The translations under genes were made by a program, and so were the position numbers. From Caldicellulosiruptor owensensis OL (GTDB lineage: Bacteria > Bacillota > Thermoanaerobacteria > Caldicellulosiruptorales > Caldicellulosiruptoraceae): DNA of 64,000 nt. This document shows, in pieces, positions 24,164 to 32,601 of the stretch (its first letter is position 1; every line of letters starts with the position of its first letter). The notes below the pieces were generated by a model, which was not told the DNA's origin, made no database searches, and worked only from the letters and a program-made list of their open reading frames with translations. The stretch spans positions 426,501 through 490,500 of the forward strand of contig NC_014657.1 in assembly GCF_000166335.1 (NCBI RefSeq), in the 5' to 3' direction.

Positions 24164-25852
24164 ATGAAGTATATAGTGATTGGTGCTGTTGCGGGTGGAA
24201 TGACAGCTGCAATGAAAATAAGACGAAATGATGACAAAGCTGAAATTGTTGTATATGACAAAGACACTGACATATCATATTCTGGTTGTTCTCTTACGTA
24301 TTACATTTCAGGTGTGATAGAGAACAGAAAAAGTATTGTTCCAAGAGATAGCCAGTATTTTAAAAAATTTAATGTTGACGTAAAAACTGCTCATGAAGTT
24401 TTAAGAGTTGATACGCAGAATAAGAAGGTGATTGTGAGGGACTTGATTACTGGTAATATCTTTGAAGATGGGTTTGACAAGTTAATTATTGCAACAGGAG
24501 CACATCCTGTAGTGCCTAAGATTGATGGCATAGAGCTTGAGGGAATATTTGTCCTTCGAAATGTCAAGGATGCAGATAGAATAAAAATGTATATAAATTC
24601 TTATTGTCCTAAGAAAGCCTTGATAGTTGGTGGTGGGTACATTGGACTTGAAATGGCAGAAGCTTTGAAGGTTTTGGGGATGGATGTTGTTATCATAGAA
24701 AAACAAGAAAATATTCTTCCAAACATGGATAGTGATATGGCAAGACTTGTTGAAAACTATCTTGAAGAAAAAGAAATTACAGTAAAAACCAGCACATCTG
24801 TTTTGAGGTTCGAAGGTGATAAGAGAGTAACAACGGCTATTTTGAGTGATGGTTCAAGATTGGATGTAGACTTTGTGTTAATTGCTGTTGGTGTGAGACC
24901 TTCCACCCAGTTTTTAGAAGGAAGTGGCATACAGCTTTTACCAAATGGAGCTATAAAGGTTGACGAGTATATGAGGACAAACATTGAAGGAATTTTTGCA
25001 GCGGGTGACTGTGCTTCGGTGTATTTTAAGCTAAATGGTAAAACAATATATATGCCACTTGGATCAACAGCAAACAAGATGGGAAGAATAGCAGGTGAAA
25101 ATGCAACAGGTGGGAACTTGAAGTTCAGTGGTATTTTAGCAACATCTATTTTCAAGGTGTTTGATCTTACAGTTGCACAAACAGGTTACACAGAAAAGAC
25201 GGCACAGCAAGATGGAATAGAATATGAAGTTGGACACATTACAAAGCCGCATATAACAACAGCGTATCCTGGAGCCGAAAAGATGACAATAAAAGCTTTA
25301 GCTGAAGTTTACTCTCGAAAAATTATAGGAGCCCAAATTATTGGTACAAAGGGTGTTGATAAGAGAATTGACGTTTTGGCAACTGCAATCTTTGCAGGAC
25401 TTACAGCTGACAATCTTTTTCAGCTTGATTTGGGTTATGCACCGCCATTTTCGTCTGCAAAAGATCCCATTCACTATGTTGGTATGGTTATGTCAAACTT
25501 TCTTGACAAGAGAAAATTTAATTGTACGCAGGAAAAGCTTTTGGAAAAGATGCAAAAAGGAGAAGATTTTATTGTTCTGGATGTTCGAACACCTGAACAG
25601 TACAAAATCAAGCATATAAAGGGTGCGATAAATATTCCTCTTGAAATGATTTATGAAAAAATGAGTGAGCTTTCGCGCGAAAAACAAATAATTGTATATT
25701 GTAACAGTGGTGTAAGTTCCAATATTGCTCAAAATATTCTTCAGCAAAACGGGTTTAGAAAAGTTTATAATCTCTCAGGTGGAATTTCAAACATTACCTT
25801 AGAAGAACTTCTTGAAGAAAATAACTCAGATTCTTTTACTTCTTCTCCATAG
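24164..25852 (+). CDS. CoA-disulfide reductase/NADH oxidase with C-terminal rhodanese domain
   Basis: A 562-residue flavoprotein of the pyridine nucleotide-disulfide family. FAD-binding N-terminus (VIGAVAGGMTAA), a single redox cysteine in SYSGCSLTYY near residue 43, NAD-binding IVGGGYIGLEMAE, and FAD motif GIFAAGDCA. The last 100 residues form a rhodanese domain with catalytic Cys in IVYCNSG. This fused form (CoADR-RHD) is known in Bacillus anthracis and anaerobes, where it reduces CoA disulfides, persulfides or polysulfide. A role in oxygen or sulfur stress is likely. It overlaps the convergent DedA gene by 27 bases. Confidence 0.9.
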   Translation: MKYIVIGAVAGGMTAAMKIRRNDDKAEIVVYDKDTDISYSGCSLTYYISGVIENRKSIVPRDSQYFKKFNVDVKTAHEVLRVDTQNKKVIVRDLITGNIFEDGFDKLIIATGAHPVVPKIDGIELEGIFVLRNVKDADRIKMYINSYCPKKALIVGGGYIGLEMAEALKVLGMDVVIIEKQENILPNMDSDMARLVENYLEEKEITVKTSTSVLRFEGDKRVTTAILSDGSRLDVDFVLIAVGVRPSTQFLEGSGIQLLPNGAIKVDEYMRTNIEGIFAAGDCASVYFKLNGKTIYMPLGSTANKMGRIAGENATGGNLKFSGILATSIFKVFDLTVAQTGYTEKTAQQDGIEYEVGHITKPHITTAYPGAEKMTIKALAEVYSRKIIGAQIIGTKGVDKRIDVLATAIFAGLTADNLFQLDLGYAPPFSSAKDPIHYVGMVMSNFLDKRKFNCTQEKLLEKMQKGEDFIVLDVRTPEQYKIKHIKGAINIPLEMIYEKMSELSREKQIIVYCNSGVSSNIAQNILQQNGFRKVYNLSGGISNITLEELLEENNSDSFTSSP

Positions 25853-26443
25853 CTTTAAAAATATAGTCCACACCAAGATTATGATAAATACCAATAATGA
25901 AATAGTAAACCAGAAAAGGTATTTATCTTTTTTATAAAGGAATTTGAACAAGTTAAATCCATACCAGTAAAAGTACACATAAAATGTCGCCCAGATGGTA
26001 TTTCCAATAAAAGAAGATATGATATATTCATAAAAATTCATCTTACTAATTCCTGCTAAAAAAATAATTGGAGTGCGAGGAACTCCTATTATTCTTGCTA
26101 TTGGTACTGCAAATATACCATACTTTACAAAAAAATTATTGACGCTCTCAAGCGTCTCTTTTTTTATTCTCAAAAGCTTTTCAAAAAGGCTGATTATTTT
26201 CTTTCTGCCACTTCTGAGAAGAAGGTTCACAGCAACATTTCCACAAAGATTTCCTAATGCTATCACCATTATCAATATAAAATGAGTGAATTTGCGTGAG
26301 TTTAAAAGTGCTACTGCGCCAAGGTAAGCAATCTGTGTTGGGAAAGGTATTCCAAGCCCTTCTATTGCCAATATCAAAAATATTCCCCAAAGTCCAAAAT
26401 TGTCAACCATGTATTTCAAAAATTCAATCATAATTTCTATCAT
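25826..26443 (-). CDS. DedA-family membrane protein (VTT domain)
   Basis: A 205-residue polytopic membrane protein. The N-terminal re-entrant motif AIEGLGIPFPTQ, with conserved Glu and Pro, and the later RIIGVPRTPIIFLAG with conserved Arg and Gly are DedA hallmarks. DedA proteins act as lipid scramblases/flippases, some recycling undecaprenyl phosphate. Four to six helices are visible. The start is ATG at 26443. The 3' end overlaps the end of the CoA-disulfide reductase gene on the other strand. Confidence 0.88.
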   Translation of the reverse strand: MIEIMIEFLKYMVDNFGLWGIFLILAIEGLGIPFPTQIAYLGAVALLNSRKFTHFILIMVIALGNLCGNVAVNLLLRSGRKKIISLFEKLLRIKKETLESVNNFFVKYGIFAVPIARIIGVPRTPIIFLAGISKMNFYEYIISSFIGNTIWATFYVYFYWYGFNLFKFLYKKDKYLFWFTISLLVFIIILVWTIFLKLWRRSKRI

Positions 26444-26792
26444 CTCTTAAAACAAGTTTTTACACTATCTATTTTACTCTTTTTCTCACAGAATAAACAG
26501 AAGAATAAACTTTGAATTTGTTAATATGAATCTTCAAAATTTCATGAAATACAAAAAAGAGCTATCAAACCAATAAAAACCTTTTAAAGCATATAAATGG
26601 CATTAAAATTAGTTTAAAGTTGATAAAATTTTTGTATAGAGTATGGACAAAAGGTATAAAATTCATATATGAAAGGTGTTGCAAGTAAAGAAAATTTCTT
26701 GACTTTTAAGGTGATTTGACAAAAAATTTTTTTTAAAGTAAAATAACAAAGAAGTTTTTTAGAAAACAAATCCATTTTATAGGAGGTTGATT
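26444..26792. other. Intergenic region between divergent dedA and the YabE-like gene
   Basis: About 350 AT-rich bases with no coding frame. The right part holds the promoter at 26716-26744 and the ribosome site AGGAGG at 26781-26786. I see nothing specific in the left part. Confidence 0.5.
26716..26744 (+). promoter_or_regulatory. Promoter of the YabE-like gene
   Basis: TTGACA (26716-26721), 17-base spacer, TAAAAT (26739-26744). Confidence 0.75.
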
Positions 26793-27821
26793 ATGAATAA
26801 ATTGAAGTGCCTTGTGGCAAAGCCAAGGGATATGAAGAAGCTTATCCTGGCTTTTGTCATTGTATTTATTTTGTCAATCCTGCTTGGCGCCATGACTGCA
26901 CAGGCACTGGTGAAAGAAGTTAGCATAACAATTGACGGCAAGACGTTTTATTATAAAACAATTAAGTCCACAGTAAGAGAGGTCTTGGAAGAAAATCAAA
27001 TTTACTTGACAAAAGATGACTATATCTCGCCTTCTTTGGACACAAAAATAAATGAGAATACCCAGATAATAATAAAAAGAGCTTTTGAAGTGAAAATACT
27101 TGTTGGCGACGAGGAAAAGGTTGTGTATATTCCAAGCGGTACTGTTGAGGATGCAATAAAAAAAGCAGGGGTTGTTCTTGGAAAGTCAGACAGGGTAAAT
27201 CTTCCTCTTTCTCAGCTTCTTGATAAGCCCACTGTCATTAAAATTACTAAGGTAACAGAGAAGGTGGTCGTGGAAAAACAAAAGATACCTTTCAGTACAG
27301 TTACAAAAATGAACTATAATATGGACTACGGAAGGCAAAAGGTTGTCCAGCAAGGGCAGGATGGTATCAAAGAAAGAAGATACAAGCTCATATTGGAAGA
27401 TGGTAAAGAAGTTGAGAGGAAATTGCTTGGTGAACAAATTGTCAAGCCACCGAAGCCAAAGATTGTTGAAGTTGGAGCAATAAGGTGGTTCAAGACATCA
27501 AGAGGAGAAGTGGTCAGATACAGAAAGGTTTATACAATGATAGCAACTGCATATTCTTTGACTCCAAGTGATACAGGTAAAAGTCCATCTCACCCTGATT
27601 ATGGCAGAACTGCAACAGGGCACAAAGTTAGGCGTGGTGTTGTTGCGGTTGACCCGCGCGTGATTCCGCTTGGAACAAGGCTTTATGTGGAAGGATATGG
27701 TTTTGCAATAGCCCTTGACACAGGTTCTGCTATCAAGGGGAACAGAATAGATGTGTTTGTTGAAAAGGATGCGTATAAATTTGGTGTGCGGCGTGTAAAA
27801 GTTTATGTGCTTGCAAACTGA
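26793..27821 (+). CDS. YabE/RpfB-like cell-wall protein: DUF348, G5 and 3D domains
   Basis: A 342-residue exported protein. A signal anchor (residues about 17-40, ending AQALVKE) is followed by two DUF348 ubiquitin-like repeats (about 43-145), a G5 domain (about 150-225) and a C-terminal 3D domain (about 250-342). The 3D domain carries three aspartates, as in VAVDPRVIPLGTRLYV and ALDTGSAIKGNRIDVF. 3D domains resemble the MltA lytic transglycosylase core, so peptidoglycan cleavage or remodelling is likely. The apparent TTG start at 26787 lies beside the Shine-Dalgarno; ATG at 26793, six bases after AGGAGG, is better. Confidence 0.9.
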   Translation: MNKLKCLVAKPRDMKKLILAFVIVFILSILLGAMTAQALVKEVSITIDGKTFYYKTIKSTVREVLEENQIYLTKDDYISPSLDTKINENTQIIIKRAFEVKILVGDEEKVVYIPSGTVEDAIKKAGVVLGKSDRVNLPLSQLLDKPTVIKITKVTEKVVVEKQKIPFSTVTKMNYNMDYGRQKVVQQGQDGIKERRYKLILEDGKEVERKLLGEQIVKPPKPKIVEVGAIRWFKTSRGEVVRYRKVYTMIATAYSLTPSDTGKSPSHPDYGRTATGHKVRRGVVAVDPRVIPLGTRLYVEGYGFAIALDTGSAIKGNRIDVFVEKDAYKFGVRRVKVYVLAN

Positions 27822-27842
27822 AAAATTGGAGAAAGAAAACGA

Positions 27843-27873
27843 GGCCTCCTTCACAAAAAGGAGGCTCTTTTAT
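27843..27873 (+). terminator. Intrinsic terminator
   Basis: GCCTCCTT (27844-27851) pairs with AAGGAGGC (27858-27865), then TCTTTTATT. Confidence 0.85.
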
Positions 27874-28026
27874 TGTAAAAATACAACATATCATTTTCAA
27901 AAATTTAAGAAAAGAATTGCAGGTTATTTTTTCAATTGAAATTTTCAAAAGTTAAATTAAAATTATGTTTTGAAGTTTCAAAAGAAAATTATTATAGTGA
28001 AAAACAAGGGGGCGCAAGATACTTTT

Positions 28027-28920
28027 ATGTTCAAACTTCAAAGAGTGACAGACAAACCGGTTTTGAAGCCAAAACAGGAAAATGAATGGGAAAGAGCAGC
28101 AGTTTTCAATGCTGCAGCTATATTTCACAGAGGGCTTTTTCATTTAATTTACAGGGCGACAAACATTCCACCGCATAAGGACTATGGTGATTACATTTCT
28201 ACAATAGGATATGCTGTATCAACAGATGGTATTAACTTTTACAGACTTGACAAGCCTGTGATGGTTGCAGAAAACGAACAGGAAAGAAGAGGAATTGAAG
28301 ACCCGCGCATAGTTGAGATTGATGGGACGTTTTACATGACATACACAGGGTTTGGTGGCAGGTATGATGGCGATTTTAGAATTATGCTTGCAAAGTCAAA
28401 GAACCTTATAAAATGGGAGAGAATAGGTATTGCACTTGATGAACCAAACAAAGATGCAGCACTTTTCCCAGAAAAGATAAATGGTAGGTATGTCATGTTT
28501 CACAGAAGATATCCCAATATGTGGCTTGCTTTTTCTGATGACATGATAAACTGGACAGACCATGTTGAAATAATGACTGTAAGAGAAAATTCATGGGAGA
28601 GTAGTCGTATAGGTATTGCAGGACCACCTATAAAGGTCAAGTTTGGCTGGCTGGTGATATACCACGCAGCAGACCATAAGAATGTGTACAGGCTTGGAGC
28701 AGTACTTTTGGACGCAAAAGATCCAACAAAGATTCTGTCACGCTTTTCGGAACCAATTTTGGAACCCGAGCTTTCATGGGAAGTGGATGGTTACATACCC
28801 AATGTTGTTTTCAGCTGTGGTCATGCAGAGGTTGGCGATGAGGTCTGGGTATATTATGGAGGTGCTGACACTGTAATTGGTGTTGCAAAATTTAATAAAG
28901 AGAAGATAAAATTTGATTGA
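28027..28920 (+). CDS. Glycoside hydrolase family 130 phosphorylase
   Basis: A 297-residue five-bladed beta-propeller enzyme of GH130, which phosphorolyses beta-mannosides such as mannosyl-glucose or mannobiose. GIEDPRIVEIDGTFYMTYTGF contains the catalytic Asp segment (EDPR), and the phosphate-binding region FHRRYP-WE-SRIG and the GAVLLDAKDP motif are present. The open frame begins at 27970, but ATG at 28027 (MFKLQRV) matches family length; GGGGG lies about 14 bases upstream. The linkage specificity cannot be read from the sequence. The Zn dehydrogenase follows 70 bases later on the same strand. Confidence 0.88.
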   Translation: MFKLQRVTDKPVLKPKQENEWERAAVFNAAAIFHRGLFHLIYRATNIPPHKDYGDYISTIGYAVSTDGINFYRLDKPVMVAENEQERRGIEDPRIVEIDGTFYMTYTGFGGRYDGDFRIMLAKSKNLIKWERIGIALDEPNKDAALFPEKINGRYVMFHRRYPNMWLAFSDDMINWTDHVEIMTVRENSWESSRIGIAGPPIKVKFGWLVIYHAADHKNVYRLGAVLLDAKDPTKILSRFSEPILEPELSWEVDGYIPNVVFSCGHAEVGDEVWVYYGGADTVIGVAKFNKEKIKFD

Positions 28921-28990
28921 AGTGATTTTCAAGTAAGTAGTAAACTTTATAATAGAAAATCAAAAGCTTTATCAAAGAGGGTAAAAAACA

Positions 28991-29968
28991 ATGAAAGCAG
29001 CCATATTTTATGGCAAGAGAAGCTTAAAAGTAGAAGATGTTAGCTTGCCCACAATAAAAGAGGGAGATATTTTAGTCAAGGTTGAGGCATGTGGCATTTG
29101 CGGTACAGATGTGCATATATTCAATGGCGAAGAAGGGTCTGCAAAGCTCACACCTCCGATAATATTAGGACACGAATTTTGTGGCATTGTTGTTGAGACA
29201 AAATCTAAGCTTTTCAATGTAGGAGACAAGGTGTGCATTGATCCTAACATCTACTGTGGAGTGTGCAAGTTTTGTAGAAGTGGAAAGCCTCAGCTTTGCG
29301 AAAATTTAACAGCGCTTGGTGTGAACATAAACGGTGGGTTTGCCCAGTATGCCGCTGTGCCAGAAAAACAGGCGATAAAATTTGAGAACATAGATTTTAC
29401 TGAGGCGGCACTGGCAGAGCCTCTGGCTTGCTGTCTTCATGGTCTTGGGAAGATAAAGATTTTTCCCACCGATAAGGTTTTGATAATAGGTTTTGGTCCG
29501 ATTGGTCTTATAATGCTTGAACTTGTAAAGATGTATGGGGCTGATGATATCTTCGGTTATGAGATTGATGGTTTTAGAAAAAATATTGCTAAAAGCTATG
29601 GTGTTAAAGCTATTATTGATAAAGATTGCAAAGAAGAAAGCTTTGACGTTGTAATTGAGTGTGCAGGAACTAAAGAGAGTATTGAAATGGCATTTAAAAG
29701 GGTGGGTAAAGGTGGCAGAGTTCTGGTGTTTTCTGTGCCTTCACCCACCGTAGCTACTGAAATTTGTCCGTTTGAGATGTTCAGAAAAGAAGCACAAATT
29801 TTTTGGTCTTTTGTAAATCCATTTACTCAAAAGCTTGCAATTGAACTTTTGCAACAAGGAAAGATAAATTTAAAACATGTTGTCACACACAAAATTTCAC
29901 TTGCTCAGTTGCCAGAGGCACTTTCAAAGAAGTTTGAGAATCAAATAAAAGTGATTGTCCAACCTTGA
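28991..29968 (+). CDS. Zinc-dependent alcohol/polyol dehydrogenase
   Basis: A 325-residue medium-chain dehydrogenase of the sorbitol/threonine dehydrogenase branch. Catalytic zinc ligands are seen in ACGICGTDVH and GHEFCG; the structural zinc cysteines are in CGVCKFCRSGKPQLC; the nucleotide site is IIGFGPIGLIML. The acid after the Rossmann beta-2 strand (GYEIDGFRK) suggests NAD. The position next to the GH130 gene suggests a sugar or polyol substrate, which is inference only. The tRNA-Ser promoter overlaps the stop codon. Confidence 0.82.
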   Translation: MKAAIFYGKRSLKVEDVSLPTIKEGDILVKVEACGICGTDVHIFNGEEGSAKLTPPIILGHEFCGIVVETKSKLFNVGDKVCIDPNIYCGVCKFCRSGKPQLCENLTALGVNINGGFAQYAAVPEKQAIKFENIDFTEAALAEPLACCLHGLGKIKIFPTDKVLIIGFGPIGLIMLELVKMYGADDIFGYEIDGFRKNIAKSYGVKAIIDKDCKEESFDVVIECAGTKESIEMAFKRVGKGGRVLVFSVPSPTVATEICPFEMFRKEAQIFWSFVNPFTQKLAIELLQQGKINLKHVVTHKISLAQLPEALSKKFENQIKVIVQP

Positions 29969-29993
29969 CAAGTGCAAAAGGTTTGGGTATAAT
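29965..29993 (+). promoter_or_regulatory. Consensus promoter of tRNA-Ser
   Basis: TTGACA (29965-29970), 17-base spacer, TATAAT (29988-29993). The -35 box overlaps the TGA stop of the dehydrogenase gene. Confidence 0.88.
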
Positions 29994-30018
29994 AAATAAT
30001 GTGCCATTTAAAGGGTGC

Positions 30019-30110
30019 GGAGAAGTACTCAAGTGGTGAAGAGGCGCCCCTGCTAAGGGCGTAGGTCGGGTAAAACCGGCGCGAGGGTTCGAGTCCCTCC
30101 TTCTCCGCCA
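30019..30110 (+). tRNA. tRNA-Ser (anticodon GCU)
   Basis: Acceptor GGAGAAG pairs with CTTCTCC; anticodon stem CGCCC/GGGCG with loop CTGCTAA, so the anticodon is GCT at 30052-30054. The T arm is GAGGG-TTCGAGT-CCCTC. A long variable arm (GGTCGGG...CCGGC region) is typical of serine tRNAs. The 3' CCA is encoded (30108-30110). Confidence 0.96.
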
Positions 30111-30142
30111 GGAAATGAAAGATAAATTAGTTGAAATAAAAT

Positions 30143-30185
30143 ATAACCTCTTCAAGTGAAAAGCTGAAGAGGTTATATTTTTTTT
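30143..30185. terminator. Bidirectional terminator
   Basis: ATAACCTCTTCA (30143-30154) pairs perfectly with TGAAGAGGTTAT (30165-30176), followed by a T run. It serves the tRNA and probably the convergent kinase gene. Confidence 0.88.
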
Positions 30186-31045
30186 GGCAGGATTACTCTA
30201 AAGGTTGTATATCCTTCTTCAATTTTGTTAAAATCTCTGTACTCCGAGAAAACATCAATCTTGCCTTTGTACTTTTCAACTGTTGATTTTACAATGAAAA
30301 GCCCCAGACCACTTGAATTTTTTGTGGAGTATCCGAGTTCAAATATTTTTTCCTTTTTACATTTATCTATATATGATCCGGAGTTTGTTACTGTTATTTC
30401 AATCTGGTTACCTTCATCCTCTATATTAAGTCCGACATATTTAGATAGAGAAGATTTTGCATAATAAAATGCATTGTCAATTAGATTACCGCAGATATTT
30501 ATAAGGTCCATAGAATCAAACTTGAGATTGCTAAAGTCTACACTGTAGTGGAATTCAAAATTTATCTCATATTTTTCAGCCAGTGCACTCTTTGCAAATA
30601 TCAAGGCAGAAAGCTCTGCACATCCAAGTCCATAGAATTTTGATGTATTTTTTAGATTTTCGCTAATTTGTTCGATATAGCGAATTGCATCGCTATATTT
30701 CCCAACACAAATAAGTCCCCATATAATTTGAAGGTGGTTATTAAACTCATGTCTTTGAGCTCTTAAGATATTTATAAAATTGTCCAGTGATTTTATATTG
30801 TCTTTGTAAATTTGAGTTGTCTTGAGTATGCTCAGGGCTGTAAAAAGGTTTTTGACAGTATATAAATTTAAGATTGCAAGTAGAGTAAAAGAATATATAA
30901 CAAAAGTTCTTTGCCAGCAAGGTATCTTTTGATGTTTTATGAATTCTGTGTTTATAAAATATATCGAATAGATAAGCAAAAGCATAATAAGTGCAAGCAG
31001 AAAAAGCATTGATACCAAAAGTTTTATATGTTCATTTTTCTTCAT
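30173..31045 (-). CDS. Sensor histidine kinase, Spo0B/CitA-AgrC type
   Basis: A 290-residue protein with two membrane segments (about 8-31 and 48-72), a dimerisation region with phospho-acceptor His99 in QRHEFNNHLQ, and a C-terminal GHKL ATPase (N box INICGNLIDNAFYYAK; G2 box NSSGLGLFIVKS). The H-x-F/Y-x-NHLQ motif is that of the Spo0B_a/AgrC group. No response regulator adjoins it, so its target is elsewhere. The upstream membrane-protein gene overlaps it by 14 bases and may provide the extra membrane helices that AgrC-type kinases carry in one chain. Confidence 0.85.
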   Translation of the reverse strand: MKKNEHIKLLVSMLFLLALIMLLLIYSIYFINTEFIKHQKIPCWQRTFVIYSFTLLAILNLYTVKNLFTALSILKTTQIYKDNIKSLDNFINILRAQRHEFNNHLQIIWGLICVGKYSDAIRYIEQISENLKNTSKFYGLGCAELSALIFAKSALAEKYEINFEFHYSVDFSNLKFDSMDLINICGNLIDNAFYYAKSSLSKYVGLNIEDEGNQIEITVTNSGSYIDKCKKEKIFELGYSTKNSSGLGLFIVKSTVEKYKGKIDVFSEYRDFNKIEEGYTTFRVILPKKI

Positions 31046-31538
31046 GCTTTACCTCATTCCCTTTATCAAGATACGAAGGCAGTATTTTGCAAATTTCAAA
31101 TACCAGATAGTTTCTGTTCTTTATAATTACAAGAAGCACACTCATAATAACTATCTCAATTACAAGTGTTGTGACATCACACATGAATACCGATGGTGTG
31201 AGCGAGAGATTATTAGCAATTGTACTTACTATTGAATAACCCCCGAATTTCAGTGTCAGACATAAGGATTGCGAAATAAGTCCCAAGATGATACCATATA
31301 AGGGTAGAAGTCTGAGGTATAAGATATACAAGAGTATCAGGCACAGTGTCATAAGCATAAGTCCCAGCATAAGATTTATATGATTGCCAAATACGATGGT
31401 ATCCCAGAAAGCTTGAATAAAACTCACAACCACAACTTTTTTTATGCTGTAACATATGCCAAACAAACTTAAAATCAGGCTTACAAGAAAAAATACTTTG
31501 AAGAAATACAAACAATACAACACTACATATGTAACCAT
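31032..31538 (-). CDS. Polytopic membrane protein, likely partner of the histidine kinase
   Basis: A 168-residue protein with about five hydrophobic helices and a short charged C-terminus (KGNEVKHEEK). I recognise no family. It overlaps the downstream kinase gene by 14 bases, so the two are co-translated. It looks like a detached sensor domain of the type usually fused to AgrC or NatK-like kinases. The start is ATG at 31538; the gene is divergent from the DUF2156 gene. Confidence 0.65.
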   Translation of the reverse strand: MVTYVVLYCLYFFKVFFLVSLILSLFGICYSIKKVVVVSFIQAFWDTIVFGNHINLMLGLMLMTLCLILLYILYLRLLPLYGIILGLISQSLCLTLKFGGYSIVSTIANNLSLTPSVFMCDVTTLVIEIVIMSVLLVIIKNRNYLVFEICKILPSYLDKGNEVKHEEK

Positions 31539-31648
31539 TATCTACCATCCTTCATTTTTATGGATTGTAGAAACATTCTATAATGATATTATATATTTTA
31601 TTTGTGTTTTATTCAAAACTTTTGTATCGATATGGGGGTAAGAAAATA

Positions 31649-32545
31649 ATGAAATTTTACAAGATAGACATTTCACACAAAGATATTTTTGACAATTATT
31701 TTGCTGAATTTGAGCCTGAGATTGCTGACCTGACATTTACAAACCTTTTTATGTGGGATCCCTTTTATGATATTCATTTTACCGAAGAAGATGGATTTTT
31801 GCTCATAATGGCAAAACCGTACAACCAGCCACCTTTTTTACACGGACCTGTGGGAAAAGATTTAAACAAACTTCCTGTTGTTATTGAAAAAGCCAGAAAA
31901 TATTTTGAATCTGAGGGATATAGTTTCATGATAAAAAGAGCCTCTAAAAAGACAGTAGATATGCTTTCTGAGTGTGGATTGAAGTTTGAAGGTATTTTTG
32001 AAAGAGACCTTTCTGACTATGTTTACAGGGTTGAAGATTTGGTTCAGCTAAAGGGAAAAAAATATCATTCCAAAAAAAATCATATTAACAAGTTTTTAAG
32101 ACTCTATTCAGACAGATATGAGTGGAAAAAAATAGATGAAGAAATTGTAAAGCTTTGCTGGGACTTTGAATGTGAATGGTACGAAAAGAGAAATGGGAAG
32201 GAGGATATAGGACTTACATTTGAGAAAATGGCTATAGAAAGGGCGATAAAAAATTTTGATAAACTTTCTTATAAAGGTATGGTAATTTTTATTGATGGCA
32301 GGATAAAAGCCTTCACATTTGGGGAGCCTTTAAATAAAAATACAGTGGTCATACATGTAGAAAAAGCTGACCCGGACGTTGAAGGGCTTTATGCTTTTGT
32401 TAACCAAAAATTTTTAGCAGAGTTTTGGCAGGATTTTGAGTTTGTAAATCGTGAAGAGGATTTGGGTAAGGAAGGAATAAGAAAGGCAAAGATGTCTTAT
32501 CATCCATTTAAGTTTGCAGAAAAGTTTACCATTCTTTTTGATTAA
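31649..32545 (+). CDS. DUF2156 protein (phosphatidylglycerol lysyltransferase C-terminal-like)
   Basis: A 298-residue GNAT-like protein of the DUF2156 (LPG synthase C-terminal) family. Family segments include ADLTFTNLFMW, YHSKKNHINKFLR and the late EEDLGKEGIRKAKMSYHP. Stand-alone members are common in clostridia and their substrate is unknown; transfer of an aminoacyl group from tRNA is the activity of the long membrane-bound relatives. The open frame begins at 31583, but ATG at 31649 follows GGGGGTAAG and removes a spurious N-terminus. It precedes three CotS-like kinases. Confidence 0.8.
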   Translation: MKFYKIDISHKDIFDNYFAEFEPEIADLTFTNLFMWDPFYDIHFTEEDGFLLIMAKPYNQPPFLHGPVGKDLNKLPVVIEKARKYFESEGYSFMIKRASKKTVDMLSECGLKFEGIFERDLSDYVYRVEDLVQLKGKKYHSKKNHINKFLRLYSDRYEWKKIDEEIVKLCWDFECEWYEKRNGKEDIGLTFEKMAIERAIKNFDKLSYKGMVIFIDGRIKAFTFGEPLNKNTVVIHVEKADPDVEGLYAFVNQKFLAEFWQDFEFVNREEDLGKEGIRKAKMSYHPFKFAEKFTILFD

Positions 32546-32571
32546 CACAGTAGAGAAGTTTACCATATAAT
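32542..32571 (+). promoter_or_regulatory. Promoter candidate before the CotS-like genes
   Basis: TTAACA (32542-32547), 18-base spacer, TATAAT (32566-32571). The -35 box overlaps the DUF2156 stop codon. Confidence 0.5.
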
Positions 32572-32601
32572 GAAATTGAGCTTTGAAAAAGATAGATTTT
32601 T

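Noticed and set aside
29883-30155. Minus-strand open frame with SWRRRRDSNPRAGFTR
   Set aside because: It is the antisense of tRNA-Ser and its flanks, a well-known false gene; the tRNA fold is complete.
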